Assembly: GCA_013399015.1 (NCBI GenBank)
Contig: VWZX01006809.1
Span: 723,501-787,500, forward strand
From: Galbula dea
Lineage: Eukaryota > Chordata > Aves > Piciformes > Galbulidae
DNA length: 64,000 bases
Direction of reading: 5' to 3'
Each line of letters opens with the position of its first letter. Positions within the stretch are counted from its first letter, which is position 1. Made by a program: the position numbers and the translations under genes. Below the pieces are notes generated by a model, which was not told where the DNA came from, searched no databases, and saw nothing but the letters and a program-made list of their open reading frames with translations. Shown piece by piece: positions 61,701-64,000 of the stretch.

Positions 61701-63230
61701 TAGTTTGTGGGCCATTGTTGTAAAAGTCACTTAAGTTCTGCCTATTCAGTATGAGAGTTTGTGTCCTACAAGTTGCATTACTGAAAAAAGTACACTTACT
61801 GAACAATTCCACATGAATAGAAAAGCCCAAATTTTAGCAATGAGCTGTTTAATCTAAGAAACATATGAACCAGGAATCCTGGTCTGGATAATGTGGACAT
61901 CTAATATATGCAGGTTGAACAGGACTAAGAGTTGGTAATCCTTTGATTGGATACTGAATTGCACAATGACAAATATGGTCCCAACAGAAAAGGCCTGTAA
62001 GTTCATTTCAAGCTGCTTCTGTGTGATTGGGAGGCATGTTAAAAAGGAGTAACTATACTTGAAAAAATTAACACTGTTGTTGTCTTGTGTCTAAAATTCA
62101 TTGAGGCAACATCTTGACAGCAAAGGGCTGCTAACACCTCGATTCGTGAAAAGGTATTTCTGATTATTCTCACATGCTATCTTGCTTGCTTTCTCTTGAT
62201 TAAGCCACAAGTGAACATCCACATGTACAGAGCACTGAACTAATCAAATCTAGGCAGTAAAAGAGCCAGATACATCACATTTAGCACTTACCTGGAAAGT
62301 AGGATTAAGTAGTATGGATCCTATGTGTCCTGCATGCACCATTCACAACTTATTGATACTTATGAAAAGACAGTTTTAAACAATCTTTTCATAGTCACAC
62401 TATAATTCACATTGTATTGGCTGTTGCCTACCACTGTAATCATAGATTACCTTAAAATGTTTAGGCTTTGCAATGTGTTAAAATGTGCTCAGTAGGTTTA
62501 TGTCTGTGTGGACAAAAAACACAAAAATTTGTTCCCTTTGGATATTTCTTCATCCATAAATACAGCTACTGCCAATATCAATCTCTTTCAATGTCACTCA
62601 AAGGTGCTTGGCGTCTCAATTAAGGAGCTCAGAAATGAGGAAAACTAACATAAATAAAAGTAAATTAAGCACATGTTTCCAAGAGCATGCACTCAAGAAA
62701 TGGGCTTGATATCATCACATACTTAACTGTTGTGTCCTAAAGAAACAAGTGTCATTTCCCAGAAAATCATTTTCAGATTTGTGAACCAAATTCTGTATAC
62801 TTTGGGAGGATTTATCCTCTTTGGAAATACTACCACTGCTAATTGTGTGAATAGAAATGTTTCATTGGATATTGCTTCCCTGTCTTCACACCACTGGAAA
62901 CAGCTTACTAATTACTGGGAATGCTACTCTTGTTGGTGTCTTCAGCCTTGATTGCTTTGAGATTCCAATTCTGTCACAAACCCGAGCTGAAGACTTCACC
63001 TGGGGAAAGAAGCATGCAAATACTGCATGCAATAAAATGAAGAGGTATAGCGACAAAAATAAGTCAGTCTTGTCTCTGACAAGATCAGGTTTGAAAGGTT
63101 TTCATGCAGTCCAGCAAGCTATTTAACTCTTGCTAAGTTTTGAGAGAGAGGAAAAATCTATACTTGTATCTTTCCTCTTTTTTTTCAGACAGCTACTTTG
63201 TTGCTTCTTACAACATAGACAAAGTATGGT
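58702..63230. other. 4.5 kb AT-rich stretch, nothing firm recognised
   Basis: No transposon or coding gene is visible. The segment around 60,020-60,250 is repeat-free and moderately balanced in composition, so a conserved non-coding element is possible but unsupported by anything specific. Confidence 0.45.
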
Positions 63231-63334
63231 AAAAGAATACTACTATCTGTATTATTTGGCATCTACACAGACCTATGCTACTAAAAGAATACTACTATCT
63301 GTATTATTTGGCACCTACACAGACCTATACTACT
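63231..63334. repeat. 52-bp direct tandem duplication
   Basis: Two head-to-tail copies, 63,231-63,282 and 63,283-63,334, begin AAAAGAATACTACTATCTGT and end ACCTA(T/C-type variant)CTACT. They differ at only two positions (ATCTACAC versus ACCTACAC, and ATGCT versus ATACT), so they are about 96% identical. This points to a recent or gene-converted duplication. No longer array is present, and a 68-codon frame crossing both copies is a Tyr/Leu-rich artefact. Confidence 0.93.
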
Positions 63335-64000
63335 AGAATTGGCTTTTGCATCATGTTATTTTTCTGCTGAAATAACAGCAGCCAATTGTTAACATGCCAC
63401 CAGGTTAGTATATAATGGGTTTCCTGTTATGAACAACGTTTTTCCTTTCTCAGATCATTGTGCTGAAACAGAAGCTTTTGTTTAATCTTCTTACCCATTT
63501 AATAAACCCAAATCTTAAATTATTTTGCTTTTAAATTTAAATTAGGCTTTCACCTGTAAGGAAACAGATTTCAGAGAAAATATCTAGGAATTTACCCTAT
63601 AACTTGTGAAACAGTTGGTTTTCTAATCTGTTTGAGAGGAGAGCACAGCAAAGACTTCTTTGCCCTTGATTTAAATTGTTGAAATCCAACAGATTGGCTT
63701 GTATTTTGTGGTTATAAATGAGTACTAAATATGTTCTCAGAAGGAGAATATGAGTTAGTCATACTGGAAAAAAAAACCATAATAAAAACTTATGACTCTG
63801 ATGAGATTATGATGATTGGAGGGAAGAGCTAAGGAAGAAAGATAACAGTAACCAAAATGAAATTATAAGACATGTATAGGGAAAATATTAGTAATTAAGA
63901 AAGAAATTTATTTTCAGGCACATACTAATTGGTAGCCATACACTTGGAAGAAGAAAACTTACAGTTTAGCTTCTACCCTGTCTTTTAAAATCACCATGCA
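63335..64000. other. AT-rich stretch, nothing recognised
   Basis: The last 666 bp show no transposon end, open frame or RNA signal. Confidence 0.45.

Noticed and set aside
63231..63334. CRISPR-like direct repeats
   Set aside because: The two 52-bp units are contiguous with no spacers and the context is vertebrate. This is a tandem duplication.
1..64000. tRNA, rRNA or other structured RNA genes
   Set aside because: I saw no A-box/B-box pair, rRNA block or snRNA core. A covariance-model scan would be needed for a firm negative.

Overview
The window looks like non-coding DNA from a bird nuclear genome. The main evidence is a series of CR1 LINE fragments on both strands. Several end in the avian CR1 3' signature, a 'CCTTCCAAC' stretch followed by copies of the octamer ATTCTATG. 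The rest is AT-rich, with short homopolymers and simple repeats. I found no bacterial signals, no rRNA or tRNA, and no open frame longer than 140 codons. The longest frame is itself a CR1 remnant. I therefore annotate no host protein-coding gene: this is an intergenic gene desert or part of a very large intron. Short spliced exons cannot be excluded by eye. The species cannot be determined from the sequence.

Layout. Positions 1-16,100 are mostly unique AT-rich DNA with two plus-strand CR1 3' ends (about 3,231-3,418 and 4,012-4,310) and an A/C-rich tract near 5.7 kb. Positions 16,130-17,530 hold the most structured locus. A very old CR1 reverse-transcriptase segment is interrupted by what appears to be a solo retroviral LTR (about 16,370-16,945), which carries a clustered ATTGG array, a TATA box and a poly(A) signal. 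Positions 18.6-19.0 kb look like a possible conserved regulatory element. Positions 20.4-20.8 kb hold a T/G-rich tract and a minus-strand CR1 end.

Positions 24.9-32.8 kb form a CR1 cluster. It has a decayed minus-strand ORF2 segment (endonuclease-RT linker plus RT), a minus-strand 3' end beside it, three plus-strand CR1 bodies or tails between 28.0 and 30.9 kb, and three further scraps. Positions 38.6-39.8 kb contain a minus-strand CR1 with an internal deletion, in which a 3' tail abuts an RT palm segment that keeps its FADD motif, followed by a plus-strand CR1 3' end. Positions 40-64 kb are sparse: one CR1 scrap (50.1 kb), a probable hAT-like non-autonomous DNA transposon (48.2-48.5 kb), a weak LTR candidate (51.4-51.9 kb), and two direct tandem duplications (35-bp unit at 58.6 kb, 52-bp unit at 63.2 kb).

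Nothing here forms a working gene system. The CR1 copies are dead 5'-truncated or internally deleted insertions, and the LTR is the only element with recognisable promoter architecture. The findings therefore concern nested and rearranged transposons, local duplications and regulatory candidates, and I do not claim a new biological system.
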